Source of the DNA: Thermoproteota archaeon
GTDB lineage: Archaea > Korarchaeota > Korarchaeia > Korarchaeales > Korarchaeaceae
Reading direction: 5' to 3'
DNA length: 64,000 nt
NCBI GenBank assembly: GCA_030130125.1
Contig: JARZZM010000014.1
Coordinates: 1 to 64,000 of the forward strand
Position numbers and translations under genes: made by a program. Below the pieces are notes generated by a model. It was given only the letters and a program-made list of their open reading frames with translations. It was not told the DNA's origin and did not search any database. Below are positions 1 through 11,226 of this stretch, in pieces; position 1 is the first letter of the stretch; every line of letters starts with the position of its first letter.

Positions 1-1289
1 GGATAACTGGGCTGACTCCGAAGCAGATAGCGGACAGATCATCTGGAATCGCCCAGCAATTGTACGAGGCAGGTCTCATCAGCTACATCGGAACGGAGAG
101 TCAAAAGTACCCGAAAAACTGGACCAAGGAGGACTTCGTCAGGATGGTTGAGCTCATAGGAAGTTATCCCCCCCTCGAGGAGGACGCTTCCTTCGTGTTA
201 AGGAACATGAGGGACAGGCCCGTGGAGGGGGAGAAGGATGATCCAGCCCACCCGACCATCCATGTCGTCGGCTCTCCCGAGGAGGAGTTCCAGAGCAGGA
301 ACCACAGGCGAGTTTACGAGATAATAGCCAGGAGGAATCTAGCCACCCTAGCACCGGATGCCCTCATCAGGAGGGTGAATGTGGAGGTCTCAGTGGAGGA
401 ATACAGGTTCAAGGCAAGTGGCGCTGCCCTACTAGAGGAGGGATGGCTCAGGGTCTACCCCTACGCTAAGAGGGATTACTCGATGCCCCCAGTGGACAAT
501 GGAGAGGAAGTTAAGTGCATTGACGTAAAGATAGAGGAGAAGGAGACCCAGCCACCCAAGAGGTACACACCGGTCTCGATAATTAAAGAGATGGAGAAGT
601 TGGGATTGGGAACAAAGAACACCAGGGTTCAGATACTGGATATACTCAAGGAGAGGGGATACATAGAGGGGAAAAGTTTCAAGCCCACGCCGCTGGGAGA
701 GGCGGTCGCGGAAGTGCTTGAGGAGTACGTTCCAGATCTCACAAGCCCGGAGCTCACTGCTAAGCTTGAAGAAGCCATGGCGAAGATTGAGAGAGGGGAG
801 TTAGACCACAGCTCCTTCCTCAGCGATGCGTTACTGAAACTAGAGCAGATAATGAGGGACTTCAAGAGTAAGGAAGGGCTCATCTCAGAGAAGCTGGCCA
901 AGGCTGTTCAGGCATACAGGTTAACCCAGAACGTCGTCGGGAAATGCCCGAAGTGCGGAAGGGATCTCCTCCTCAAGAAGAGCAAGTACGGCTACTTCGT
1001 CATATGCTCCGGCTATCCTGACGACTGCGATGTGAAGTTCAACCTCTTACCTGGGGAGCGCATATTGAGGGAGGAGTGCAAGTGCGGTCTCCCGCTGGTG
1101 GAAGGGAAGATCAGAACTAAGAGTAAGAAGACCCTCAAGTACATCAGGTGCTTGGGTAATTGCGAGGAGAGCCCGGTGAGGTGCGCCAAATGCGGCGGAG
1201 TGATGGTTCCGAAGAAGGGAAAGTTTGGGGTGTACCTGCAGTGCAGGGAGTGCGGATCCGTGAACTTCTTCAGAGTAAGAAAGCGCTGA
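1..1289 (+). CDS. topA: DNA topoisomerase I (type IA), 3' part
   Basis: The reading frame is open from the window edge, so the 5' part is missing and the TTG at 60 is not the start. The visible part begins just before the catalytic tyrosine segment (LISYIGTESQKYP). It continues through the GLGTKNTR helix-turn segment typical of type IA enzymes and ends in three cysteine clusters (CPKC near 945, CKCG near 1080, CAKCG near 1190) that form C-terminal zinc ribbons. Type IA topoisomerases relax negatively supercoiled DNA through a 5'-phosphotyrosine. Reverse gyrase is less likely because of the C-terminal zinc ribbons. The residue two after the tyrosine is Gly where the family has Arg (see findings). 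Confidence 0.93.
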   Translation, partial: ITGLTPKQIADRSSGIAQQLYEAGLISYIGTESQKYPKNWTKEDFVRMVELIGSYPPLEEDASFVLRNMRDRPVEGEKDDPAHPTIHVVGSPEEEFQSRNHRRVYEIIARRNLATLAPDALIRRVNVEVSVEEYRFKASGAALLEEGWLRVYPYAKRDYSMPPVDNGEEVKCIDVKIEEKETQPPKRYTPVSIIKEMEKLGLGTKNTRVQILDILKERGYIEGKSFKPTPLGEAVAEVLEEYVPDLTSPELTAKLEEAMAKIERGELDHSSFLSDALLKLEQIMRDFKSKEGLISEKLAKAVQAYRLTQNVVGKCPKCGRDLLLKKSKYGYFVICSGYPDDCDVKFNLLPGERILREECKCGLPLVEGKIRTKSKKTLKYIRCLGNCEESPVRCAKCGGVMVPKKGKFGVYLQCRECGSVNFFRVRKR

Positions 1290-1843
1290 TAGCCGATCTG
1301 GATGGGACCTTGGTCGACCTCCGCATAGATTGGGATTCCCTCAGGGAGAGGGTAAGGCGGGCGATGGGATGGGATCATCCCCTCAGGCCTTTGGGGAGGA
1401 GCATACCGCTAGCTGCAAGGAACGAGGAGGAGGTCAAACGAGCATTCGAGATAGTAGAGGAGGAGGAATTGAAAGCAGCATCGAGGGCTCGACCGGACGA
1501 GGAACTGAGAGAATTCTTCGTTTCCTTAAGGAGGAAGGGCCTCCAAATAGGACTTGTAACAATGCAGGCTAGCAGATCGGCCGTTTTAGTCCTGAGGAAT
1601 ATGGATCTAGCCGATCTGTTCGACGTAATCGTCACTAGAGAGTACTCTCTAGACAGGAGAGGACAGTTAGTTTACGCTCTGAAAAAATTGGGTGTTAGGG
1701 GTGGAGATTGCGTATTTCTAGGGGACATGGAGTGGGATGTAAGGTCCGGGAAGGAGGTCGGGTGCCTCACCATATGCGTTGGAGGGGAGATAGAAGGTGC
1801 GGATCTCTATGTGCGGGACCTCAAGGAAATATTCAAGTATTGA
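1250..1843 (+). CDS. HAD-superfamily phosphatase
   Basis: This is a haloacid dehalogenase-type hydrolase of about 197 residues. The nucleophile motif I is ADLDGTLVDL near the N-terminus. Motif II is the Thr in GLVTMQ, motif III a Lys in YALKKLG, and motif IV is VFLGDMEWDV. The order and spacing fit phosphoglycolate phosphatase-like members, but the substrate cannot be read from sequence. I chose the GTG at 1250 because motif I follows closely. A longer frame back to 1160 would only add antisense-like residues overlapping the topoisomerase zinc ribbon. The gene overlaps topA by about 40 bases, which suggests translational coupling. Confidence 0.8.
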   Translation: MRIRELLQSKKALIADLDGTLVDLRIDWDSLRERVRRAMGWDHPLRPLGRSIPLAARNEEEVKRAFEIVEEEELKAASRARPDEELREFFVSLRRKGLQIGLVTMQASRSAVLVLRNMDLADLFDVIVTREYSLDRRGQLVYALKKLGVRGGDCVFLGDMEWDVRSGKEVGCLTICVGGEIEGADLYVRDLKEIFKY

Positions 1844-2081
1844 CCAAGAGCTCGGGTTTCTCCTTTTCCAGCCTTTCAAGGAGTTTCTTCGCCCTTTCGG
1901 TGGCGTAAACCCTCATCCCGCCGCCGCTGTAAGTGACCCTCACTAGGCCCTCGCTCTCCAAGTATTTGATGACCTTGACACGGTACTCCCTCTTAGCAAT
2001 CAGCTTGCTGGCCGTCATGCCCTTGTCGCCGCGCTTTACCAGCTCCTTTAGGATCCGAACATGGGACTTCAGTAATACCAC
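1833..2081 (-). CDS. Small winged-helix DNA-binding protein
   Basis: An 82-residue basic protein with a single winged-helix fold: a helical N-terminus (LLKSHVRILKELVKRG), a recognition helix region (MTASKLIAKREYRVKVIKYLESEG) and a beta-wing (LVRVTYSGGGMRVYAT). The start is a GTG preceded by a strong Shine-Dalgarno sequence (GAGGAGGTGG). It ends convergently, overlapping the HAD gene by 11 bases. It is probably a chromatin or transcription factor of the small archaeal wHTH type; the target is unknown. The 217 bases upstream are AT-rich and contain nothing else I recognise. Confidence 0.75.
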   Translation of the reverse strand: MVLLKSHVRILKELVKRGDKGMTASKLIAKREYRVKVIKYLESEGLVRVTYSGGGMRVYATERAKKLLERLEKEKPELLVNT

Positions 2082-2298
2082 CTGACCACCTCCTCATTCA
2101 CTCTAGTACCGGTATTCTTAATAAATGTTTACCGACTTTAGGCTAAATCCATGCTGTATAAGGATGTAATAACAATAGTAAAGCCACAAATTTTACCAAC
2201 ATTCTCTGGAGAGTATAATTAGGGATCCTTACGACTTCGATGAACGACTTATTTGAACATAATGTGAACATTAAGTAACCTTACCAATGAGATGGAAA

Positions 2299-2745
2299 CT
2301 AGGCTCCTTCCACATTTCTCAAGTATTCTCTTATGTAGGATGACAGAGATCTTACCAGTCTCTTCATTTCTCTCGCCTTTCTTCGTCTCTCTTCCATTTC
2401 TCTCTGGAGGGAGGCTAGTTGTTTCTCTAACTTTTGTATACCATCTGACGAAGAAATGGCAACCAGAACCCTCTCCAGAGTTATGCGGTCCAGCCTCTCT
2501 AGAAAGTATTCTATCTGCTGAACCAAGTGTTTACCGACTGAATCGCCGGAGTCTCCCAGTCTCTTCAGCCTATGCTTGAACGAGATCAAATTCTGCCTCT
2601 CCTGACCTAGAGGGTCGTAGATTATCTCGACCCTTATCATCCTACCCATTCTGGAGACTCGGGTGAACTCCTCAAGTCCCAAGTCGCTTATCACCCTATA
2701 TATAGTTTCCGCTGGATTCCCTATCCCCCTTGGCCTCATCCTCAT
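2299..2745 (-). CDS. Uncharacterised coiled-coil protein
   Basis: A 148-residue charged protein I do not recognise. The N-terminal 80 residues are mixed alpha/beta. From about residue 100 to the end it is a predicted coiled coil rich in Glu, Arg and Lys (KLEKQLASLQREMEERRRK). There is no membrane segment and no cysteine. Its start overlaps the 3' end of the upstream zinc-ribbon gene by 50 bases, so the two are probably co-transcribed. The zinc-ribbon partner suggests a nucleic-acid or ribosome-associated role, but that is inference only. Confidence 0.6.
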   Translation of the reverse strand: MRMRPRGIGNPAETIYRVISDLGLEEFTRVSRMGRMIRVEIIYDPLGQERQNLISFKHRLKRLGDSGDSVGKHLVQQIEYFLERLDRITLERVLVAISSSDGIQKLEKQLASLQREMEERRRKAREMKRLVRSLSSYIREYLRNVEGA

Positions 2746-2947
2746 CCACCTCTATCTCGGCCACGATGGGGCCTCTGTACCCACAGTCCAGACAGATATA
2801 TTCCTCCGGCAGTAGCCAGCCAGAGAAGGGGGAGAGCTTCCTTATATTAGTGCTCCCACAAACGGGACACACAGTTATCTTGATCGTCTTCTTTGACCTA
2901 CCCACTTCCATCACACTTTCCCATTTCCTCCGTGATGTCGGTTCCAT
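2696..2947 (-). CDS. Zinc-ribbon protein
   Basis: An 83-residue protein with one zinc ribbon: CPVCGSTNIRKLS, then about 18 residues later CLDCGYRGPI, followed by an acidic tail (EIEVDEDEAKGD). Small proteins with the pattern CPVCG-x(n)-P-x-x-Y-x-C-x-x-CGYRGP are widespread in archaea and of unknown function. The ATG at 2947 sits about 20 bases from an AT-rich element (TTTTTAATTA) shared with the divergent gene at 2984. An internal ATG at 2911 with an upstream GGAGG is an alternative start. Confidence 0.75.
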   Translation of the reverse strand: MEPTSRRKWESVMEVGRSKKTIKITVCPVCGSTNIRKLSPFSGWLLPEEYICLDCGYRGPIVAEIEVDEDEAKGDRESSGNYI

Positions 2948-2983
2948 ATATGCCGTGCTCCCTAATTAAAAATTGGTGATGTC

Positions 2984-3217
2984 ATGCAGAGGAGGAAGGG
3001 GGTTACCGGCACGCTGGAGCAGGCTCTCCTCATAGCCGTGACCTTAGCATTCTTCTTGGGTATAGTTGTCACTCCAATGGCGAATGCAGCCAAGTTCGTC
3101 TGGGAAATGCCTCAGAACGCTTGGGAAAACTGGAACAACTTCGTTGATTGGTTGGATGATCTCATAAGCAACGTGTTCAGTCTCGATAGTGGTGGAAGCG
3201 GCGGCCAGAACGGCTGA
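2984..3217 (+). CDS. Small pilin-like membrane-anchored protein
   Basis: A 77-residue protein with a basic N-terminus (MQRRKG), then a hydrophobic helix (LLIAVTLAFFLGIVV), an aromatic amphipathic region (three Trp between residues 39 and 60) and a Gly/Ser-rich end. RRKG followed by a hydrophobic stretch with an early Glu (VTGTLEQ) resembles a class III (prepilin-type) signal peptide cut after the Gly. This would make it a very short pilin or surface filament subunit. A plain single-span membrane protein is the alternative. An SD-like GGTGATG precedes the ATG. No pilus assembly genes are nearby. Confidence 0.55.
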   Translation: MQRRKGVTGTLEQALLIAVTLAFFLGIVVTPMANAAKFVWEMPQNAWENWNNFVDWLDDLISNVFSLDSGGSGGQNG

Positions 3218-3314
3218 CCGAACCCTCTTTCTTTCATTCACATAGTAGGCTGAGGGTAACTTTTTCATTGGCGCTGTCCCATTTGAGCGATTCCGGTGGA
3301 GAAGGTGGTGATAT

Positions 3315-6185
3315 TTGGAGGCGGAGGCCAACCTCGTCAGTAAGCTCAGGCGGATAGAGAGGAAGTGGCAGGCCAAGTGGGAGGAAGCTAGAATATTCGA
3401 GGCGGATCCAGACAGCAGAGAGAAATTCTACCTCACTGTGGCTTATCCCTATCCCAACAGCCCGCAGCACGTGGGTCACGGGAGGACCTATGGACTTACA
3501 GATGCGTATGCCCGTTTCAAGAGGATGCAGGGCTACAATGTGCTCTTCCCCATGGCCTTTCATTACACCGGAACTCCGATCCTCGCTATGGCAAAGAGGC
3601 TCAGAGAGGGTGACAAGGAGCTTATACGCATATTCACAGAGATATTCCACATACCCAAGGAGAAGCTTAAGGAGCTGGAGGACCCGCTCAAGATGGCTCG
3701 CTACTTTCACGAGGAAATTAAGTCGGGAATGAAGCTCATGGGGTACTCTATAGACTGGAGGAGGGAGTTCACCACCATAGACCCGCCCTACAACAACTTC
3801 ATAACGTGGCAGTTCCACAAGCTCCACGAGAAAGGCCTCCTCACCAAGGGTAGACATCCTGTCGGTTGGTGCCCGAGGTGCAATAATGCGGTAGGTCAAC
3901 ACGACACAATAGGTGATGTAGAACCGGAGATCGCTGAGACTACTCTGATAAAGTTCGAGGATGAATTCATCATCCCGGTCGTTACCTTCAGACCAGAAAC
4001 CATCCTTGGCGTCACCAATATCTGGATAAATCCGGAGGTGAAGTACAAGATCATAGAGGTGAGCGGGGAGAAGTGGGTGGTCTCCGAGGAGGCTCTGATA
4101 AAGCTCAAGTTCCAGAAGTTCCCCGTGAAGAAGGAGATTGGTGAAATCTGGGGCAGAGATCTGCTGGGGAAGAAAGTGAGAAACCCCATGACCCGAGAGG
4201 AGATCGTGATACTCCCAGCCAAGTTCGTTGATCCAGATTACGGGACCGGTATTGTGATGTCCGTCCCCGGGCATGCTCCTTACGACTATCTCGCCCTCAT
4301 GGACCTCAAGAGGAATCCGGATGCTCTCAGGAAGTACGAGCTCTCTCCAGGGGTGCTCGATGGCCTCGAGCCGGTATCCATAATTGAGGTGGAGGGATTC
4401 GGCGAGTTCCCGGCCAAAGATGCCGTGGAATCCCTCGGGGTCAGGGACCAGAATGATGAGAGGGCTGAGGAGGCCACCGAGCTCGTCTACTCCAAGGAGT
4501 ATCACTCCGGAAGGATGAAACCAAATACTGGGAAGTACGCGGGCTTGCCAGTGAGTGAGGCGAAGGAAAGGGTCAAGGAGGATCTGATAGCTGAGGGGAA
4601 GGCTTACATGTTCTACGAGATAGCCAACGCCCCTGTGTACTGCAGGTGCGGGGCCAAGATAGTCGTGAACATAGTTGAGGACCAGTGGTTCATCGACTAC
4701 TCTAATCCCGAGTGGAAGAGGTTGGCCCATGAGGCCCTCAACAGCATGAGGATAGTTCCTAGGGAGGTCAGGAGGGAGTTTGAGGAGGCAATAGATTGGA
4801 TGAGAGAGAAGGCCTGTGCTAGAAAGAGTGGCCTCGGGACCAAGCTTCCGTTCGATCCGGATTGGATGATAGAGAGTCTCAGCGATTCCACTATTTACAT
4901 GGCCTACTACACGATAAGTAAGTTCATAAATGAGGGACTGGTTACCGCAGAGCACCTTGACGATGAGGCCTTCGACTACATATTCCTCGGGAAGGGAGAT
5001 CCGGAGGACATCGCCCGCAGGAAGGGGCTCGATGAAGAGGTCCTCAAGAGGCTCAGGCAGGAGTTCACCTACTGGTACCCGCTCGACTCCAGGCACAGTG
5101 GTAGGGATCTCATATGGAACCATCTCACCTTCTTCATTTTCAATCATGTAGCCATATTCCCCAGAGAGCTCTGGCCCAGGCAGATAGTCGTGAACGGCTC
5201 GGTCACCATGGAAGGAAAGAAGATGTCCAAATCCTTGGGCAATATAATCCCGATAAGGGAGGCAGTGGAGATATTCGGTGCTGACCCCATCAGGCTGTCC
5301 GTTCTCGGTTCTGCCGAGCTTCTGTCAGATGCAGACTTCTCCCCTCAGGTAGCAGCCAGCACCCTCAGGAGGTTGTTTAGAATACACGAGATAGCCACGC
5401 AGTTCTCGGGAGCGGAGGAGAGAAAGGAACCGGAGGACTTCTGGGACAAGTGGATACTCAGCAGGACGAGAACCCACATAATAGCCACGACCGAGTCCAT
5501 GGAGGAGTGCAGGAGCAGGGAGGCGATACAGCACTCACTCTACCTGATCCTCAACGAGATGGAGGAGTATTTAGATGCTAAGGAGAGGCCTAACGAGGGC
5601 ATCATCAAGGCGATCCTCAAGATATGGGCCAGACTGCTCGCCCCCTTCGCGCCCCACATGGCCGAGGAGATCTGGGAGATAGTTGGCGGGGAAGGTTTCG
5701 TGTCCCTCGCTAGGTGGCCCGATCCCGAGGAGATGCCCCAGTACCCAGAGGCGGAGCTCTCATACGAGGTCGTGTCCAATGTTCTCGAGGATGTGAGGAG
5801 CATCCTCGCTTCAGGGGTGAAGGGAAGCAAGCTTTACCTCTACTTAGCGTCAGACTGGAAGTACGACCTCTTTAGGAGGATCGACGAGTTGAAGAGGGTG
5901 CATGGACTCGATCCGCGCAGGATAATACCTGAAGTGATGAAGGAGGAGAGGTTCAAGATCAAGAGCAAACAAGCGATTGACCTGATCAGGCAGTTCACCT
6001 CAGGCGGATGGCCGTGGCTGCCCAGCAAGGAAGCCGAGCTCGGAGCCCTCAAGGATGCTAAGTCCTTCTTGGAGAAGAAGCTGGGCTTGGAGATGGTGTT
6101 CGAGGACGAGGATTCACCGTCCTACGATCCTAAAAAGAGGGCCGGGAGGGCCGCCCCCGGGAAACCGGCCATCTACATAGAGTGA
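3315..6185 (+). CDS. leuS: Leucyl-tRNA synthetase
   Basis: Class Ia aminoacyl-tRNA synthetase of 956 residues, the usual size for archaeal/eukaryotic-type LeuRS. The HIGH motif is HVGH (residues 52-55) within PYPNSPQHVGHGRTYG. The CP1 editing domain follows (about 200-450). The KMSKS loop reads GKKMSKSLGN near residue 637, followed by the anticodon-binding helical domain (ILKIWARLLAPFAPHMAEEIWE). The start is TTG with GGTGGTGAT eight bases upstream. A long open frame on the opposite strand is a shadow of biased codon use. Confidence 0.96.
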   Translation: MEAEANLVSKLRRIERKWQAKWEEARIFEADPDSREKFYLTVAYPYPNSPQHVGHGRTYGLTDAYARFKRMQGYNVLFPMAFHYTGTPILAMAKRLREGDKELIRIFTEIFHIPKEKLKELEDPLKMARYFHEEIKSGMKLMGYSIDWRREFTTIDPPYNNFITWQFHKLHEKGLLTKGRHPVGWCPRCNNAVGQHDTIGDVEPEIAETTLIKFEDEFIIPVVTFRPETILGVTNIWINPEVKYKIIEVSGEKWVVSEEALIKLKFQKFPVKKEIGEIWGRDLLGKKVRNPMTREEIVILPAKFVDPDYGTGIVMSVPGHAPYDYLALMDLKRNPDALRKYELSPGVLDGLEPVSIIEVEGFGEFPAKDAVESLGVRDQNDERAEEATELVYSKEYHSGRMKPNTGKYAGLPVSEAKERVKEDLIAEGKAYMFYEIANAPVYCRCGAKIVVNIVEDQWFIDYSNPEWKRLAHEALNSMRIVPREVRREFEEAIDWMREKACARKSGLGTKLPFDPDWMIESLSDSTIYMAYYTISKFINEGLVTAEHLDDEAFDYIFLGKGDPEDIARRKGLDEEVLKRLRQEFTYWYPLDSRHSGRDLIWNHLTFFIFNHVAIFPRELWPRQIVVNGSVTMEGKKMSKSLGNIIPIREAVEIFGADPIRLSVLGSAELLSDADFSPQVAASTLRRLFRIHEIATQFSGAEERKEPEDFWDKWILSRTRTHIIATTESMEECRSREAIQHSLYLILNEMEEYLDAKERPNEGIIKAILKIWARLLAPFAPHMAEEIWEIVGGEGFVSLARWPDPEEMPQYPEAELSYEVVSNVLEDVRSILASGVKGSKLYLYLASDWKYDLFRRIDELKRVHGLDPRRIIPEVMKEERFKIKSKQAIDLIRQFTSGGWPWLPSKEAELGALKDAKSFLEKKLGLEMVFEDEDSPSYDPKKRAGRAAPGKPAIYIE

Positions 6186-6201
6186 TGGAAATCCTTCCAT
6201 C

Positions 6202-7212
6202 TCACATTTTATTCGCTATATAGTCGAGGAGATCGACTACTCTAGCCGAATAGCCCCACTCATTGTCGTACCATCCGAACACCTTGATGAAGTTGCCATC
6301 CACAACCTGGGTCAGCTCGGGATCGAAGATGACGCTGTGCTCATCGCCCACCAAGTCTACCGATACTACGGGATCGTGGGCTATTCCTATGTACCTTGAC
6401 AAGGGGCCGCTGGCGGCCTTCTCAAAGGCCCTGTTCACCTCATGGATGTTGGTCTCCCTCTCGACCTCTGCGGAGAAATCGACTATGGACACATCCGGGG
6501 TGGGTACCCTTAGGGCTATCGCGGCCAGCCTCCCCCTCAGCTCAGGGAATATCAGCTCTATGGCCTTCGCCGCGCCGGTGGATGTGGGTATTATGGACAT
6601 GGCAGCAGCCCTAGCCCTCCTAAGGTCCCTGTGGGGCGCGTCCAGTATCCTCTGATCGTTGGTGTAGGCGTGAACCGTGGTCATCAATCCTCTTCTTATT
6701 CTGAAGCTCTCATGCAGCACCTTGACCAACATGGCGAAGGCGTTGGTAGTGCAGGAGGCGTTGCTTATCACGTGATGCTTGTCCAGATCCAGACCGCCCT
6801 CGTTGACACCCATAACAACTGTATAGTCTGCAGGTTCGCCCTTGGCCGGCGCTGTAATCACTACCTTCTTGACGCTGCCCCTCAGATGCTTTGCAGCATC
6901 GCTCCTAGACCTGAAGAGTCCTGTGGCCTCAACCACCACATCAATATCCAGCTCTTCCCACGGGATCTTCGCCGGATCCCTGACGCTGAACACCCTGATC
7001 TCCTTGCCATCCACGATTATGCTGGATCCCTCGGCCACTACGGTCCCGGGATACCTGCCGAAGACGGAGTCGTATTTCAGCAAGTGAGATAGCGTCTTGG
7101 GGTCCGCTATGTCGTTCACCGCTACGAATTCCAAGTTAGGGTTCCTCTGTCCTATCTTGAATACCTGCCTCCCTATCCTCCCGAATCCGTTAATCCCGAT
7201 CCTGATCGGCAT
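6202..7212 (-). CDS. gap: Glyceraldehyde-3-phosphate dehydrogenase, bacterial type
   Basis: A 336-residue phosphorylating GAPDH. It has the NAD-binding motif INGFGRIGRQVF at the N-terminus, the catalytic SNASCTTNAFAM segment with the nucleophilic Cys, and the C-terminal WYDNEWGYSARVVDL. These are signatures of the class I enzyme of bacteria and eukaryotes rather than the class II archaeal GAPDH. An Asp in the VNDIAD segment suggests NAD preference. It acts in glycolysis or gluconeogenesis. It is the most downstream gene of the minus-strand block starting at 10579, but the 47-base gap from CDC48-A leaves co-transcription uncertain. Acquisition from bacteria is plausible. Confidence 0.95.
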   Translation of the reverse strand: MPIRIGINGFGRIGRQVFKIGQRNPNLEFVAVNDIADPKTLSHLLKYDSVFGRYPGTVVAEGSSIIVDGKEIRVFSVRDPAKIPWEELDIDVVVEATGLFRSRSDAAKHLRGSVKKVVITAPAKGEPADYTVVMGVNEGGLDLDKHHVISNASCTTNAFAMLVKVLHESFRIRRGLMTTVHAYTNDQRILDAPHRDLRRARAAAMSIIPTSTGAAKAIELIFPELRGRLAAIALRVPTPDVSIVDFSAEVERETNIHEVNRAFEKAASGPLSRYIGIAHDPVVSVDLVGDEHSVIFDPELTQVVDGNFIKVFGWYDNEWGYSARVVDLLDYIANKM

Positions 7213-7259
7213 AAGGCATACTGAGGAGGAAAGTAAAAAGATTTCCTAAAGAAGGGGAG

Positions 7260-10008
<2,749 letters not shown>

Positions 10009-10063
10009 ACTCTCGACCTCCCATTATCCGTTAAGTTAAGTTAATATAAAAACTTTTCCAAAT

Positions 10064-10579
10064 TTAGCGTGAAAATCTCTTCAGATTCCGGAGGATCTCC
10101 TCCCTCATCCAGAGTAGATGAGACTCTACAGACTCCAGTTCCAGCAATAAGGTATCTATATCTTGTATCAAGTTGGATGTCCTCGTCACTGTCTCGCTAA
10201 AGGAATTGAGGTTGCTCAAACTCTCCAGCCTTGATCTGATTTCGTCGAATCTCTCCCTTATGTCCTTAGATGGAGAGGTTGAAGTTGGTTCTATCTCCAG
10301 TGCCCTTATCTGGAGGGAGTCCTCTGTCAAAGTCACGACTAGGCGTATTGAACGTGATATCTTGTAGTACTTCCTAGGCCTCCCAGGCCCCATGTTGACC
10401 GAGTAAGATTCAACTATACCCAAGGATTCAAGTTCCCTCATGTGCTTTAGGGCAGCAGGCGGAGTTATACCCAGCATATCAGCTATCTCCTTAAGGGTTA
10501 GAGGCTTCCTCGTTAGCATAGATACTATTCTTCTCCTAGTCTCACCTGATAGGGCCTCGATTATGTCCTCGGCTCTCAT
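10064..10579 (-). CDS. ArsR-family regulator, Phr-like
   Basis: A 171-residue regulator. The N-terminal winged helix (residues 5-75) includes LSGETRRRIVSMLTRKPLT, ITPPAALKHMRELESLGIVE and the wing GPGRPRKYYKI. The rest is a helical, probably coiled-coil, dimerisation region. The GETRRRI and RGRPRKYY-type segments match my memory of Phr, the heat-shock repressor of Pyrococcus, which controls hsp20 and an AAA+ ATPase. Here those two genes directly follow. An AT-rich promoter with TTATATACT lies about 25-30 bases upstream of the ATG and may be autoregulated. No metal-binding cysteines are present. Confidence 0.8.
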   Translation of the reverse strand: MRAEDIIEALSGETRRRIVSMLTRKPLTLKEIADMLGITPPAALKHMRELESLGIVESYSVNMGPGRPRKYYKISRSIRLVVTLTEDSLQIRALEIEPTSTSPSKDIRERFDEIRSRLESLSNLNSFSETVTRTSNLIQDIDTLLLELESVESHLLWMREEILRNLKRFSR

Positions 10580-10698
10580 TTCCCATCTGGTAAAATAGTA
10601 TATAAGGAATTATTTAAGCATTTATTTGGATGTGTCAAGGACTACAACGTTCAATAACTAGTTTAACTGAAACGTGAGGCGGCTCCTCGGGTGAGAAC

Positions 10699-11226
10699 TT
10701 GACCTTAAAGGAGGAGATCGATGCTAGGGTCTCTCCAGGCGTCGCTTCATCTAGGGGCGTTGCAACCATTGGTGTTATGGCTGCTCTGGTGGCAGTAGCC
10801 ACGATGGTGATCCAGATCCCCACACCAGCGACTCAAGGTTACATAAACCTAGGAGATACCATCGTCATGCTCTCGGGGATCCTCTTCGGGTCCGTGGTGG
10901 GATCCCTCTCGGGCGGAATAGGATCGGCATTAGCGGACCTGCTAAGTGGATACGGTCACTGGGCACCGTTCACTTTGGTGATAAAGGGTGTAGAGGGATT
11001 CCTAGCGGGCATTGCCAAAGGGAAGGGCAATGTGATCTCCTTGCTCATCTTAGCCGTTGCTGGTGCTGAGATGGTAGCTGGTTACTTCGTAGTGGAATGG
11101 TACCTCTACGGCCTAGGAGGGGCCCTTCAGGAGGTGCCAGGTAACACATTCCAAGCAGTATCGGGAATAGTTTTCTCCTACCTGCTCGCCCCCGTCATCA
11201 GGAGGGCGTTAGGGGAATGGTCGTGA
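10699..11226 (+). CDS. ECF transporter S component (substrate-binding membrane subunit)
   Basis: A 175-residue membrane protein with five or six hydrophobic segments and the family signature YINLGDTIVMLSGILFG...GSLSGGIGSALADLLSGY. S components bind vitamins or precursors and couple to a shared EcfT/EcfA module, which is not in this window. The substrate cannot be told from sequence; thiamine-, pyridoxine- or riboflavin-related compounds are typical of this family. The start is the TTG at 10699, preceded by GGGTGAG. The stronger AAAGGAGGAG lies inside the gene and serves an out-of-frame ATG. It overlaps the next gene by 10 bases. Confidence 0.75.
   Translation: MTLKEEIDARVSPGVASSRGVATIGVMAALVAVATMVIQIPTPATQGYINLGDTIVMLSGILFGSVVGSLSGGIGSALADLLSGYGHWAPFTLVIKGVEGFLAGIAKGKGNVISLLILAVAGAEMVAGYFVVEWYLYGLGGALQEVPGNTFQAVSGIVFSYLLAPVIRRALGEWS

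Noticed and set aside
3234-5147. 637-codon open frame antisense to leuS
   Set aside because: leuS is unambiguous across the whole interval, and the antisense frame is low in domain content and rich in Leu, Pro and Glu, as expected from reversed biased codons.
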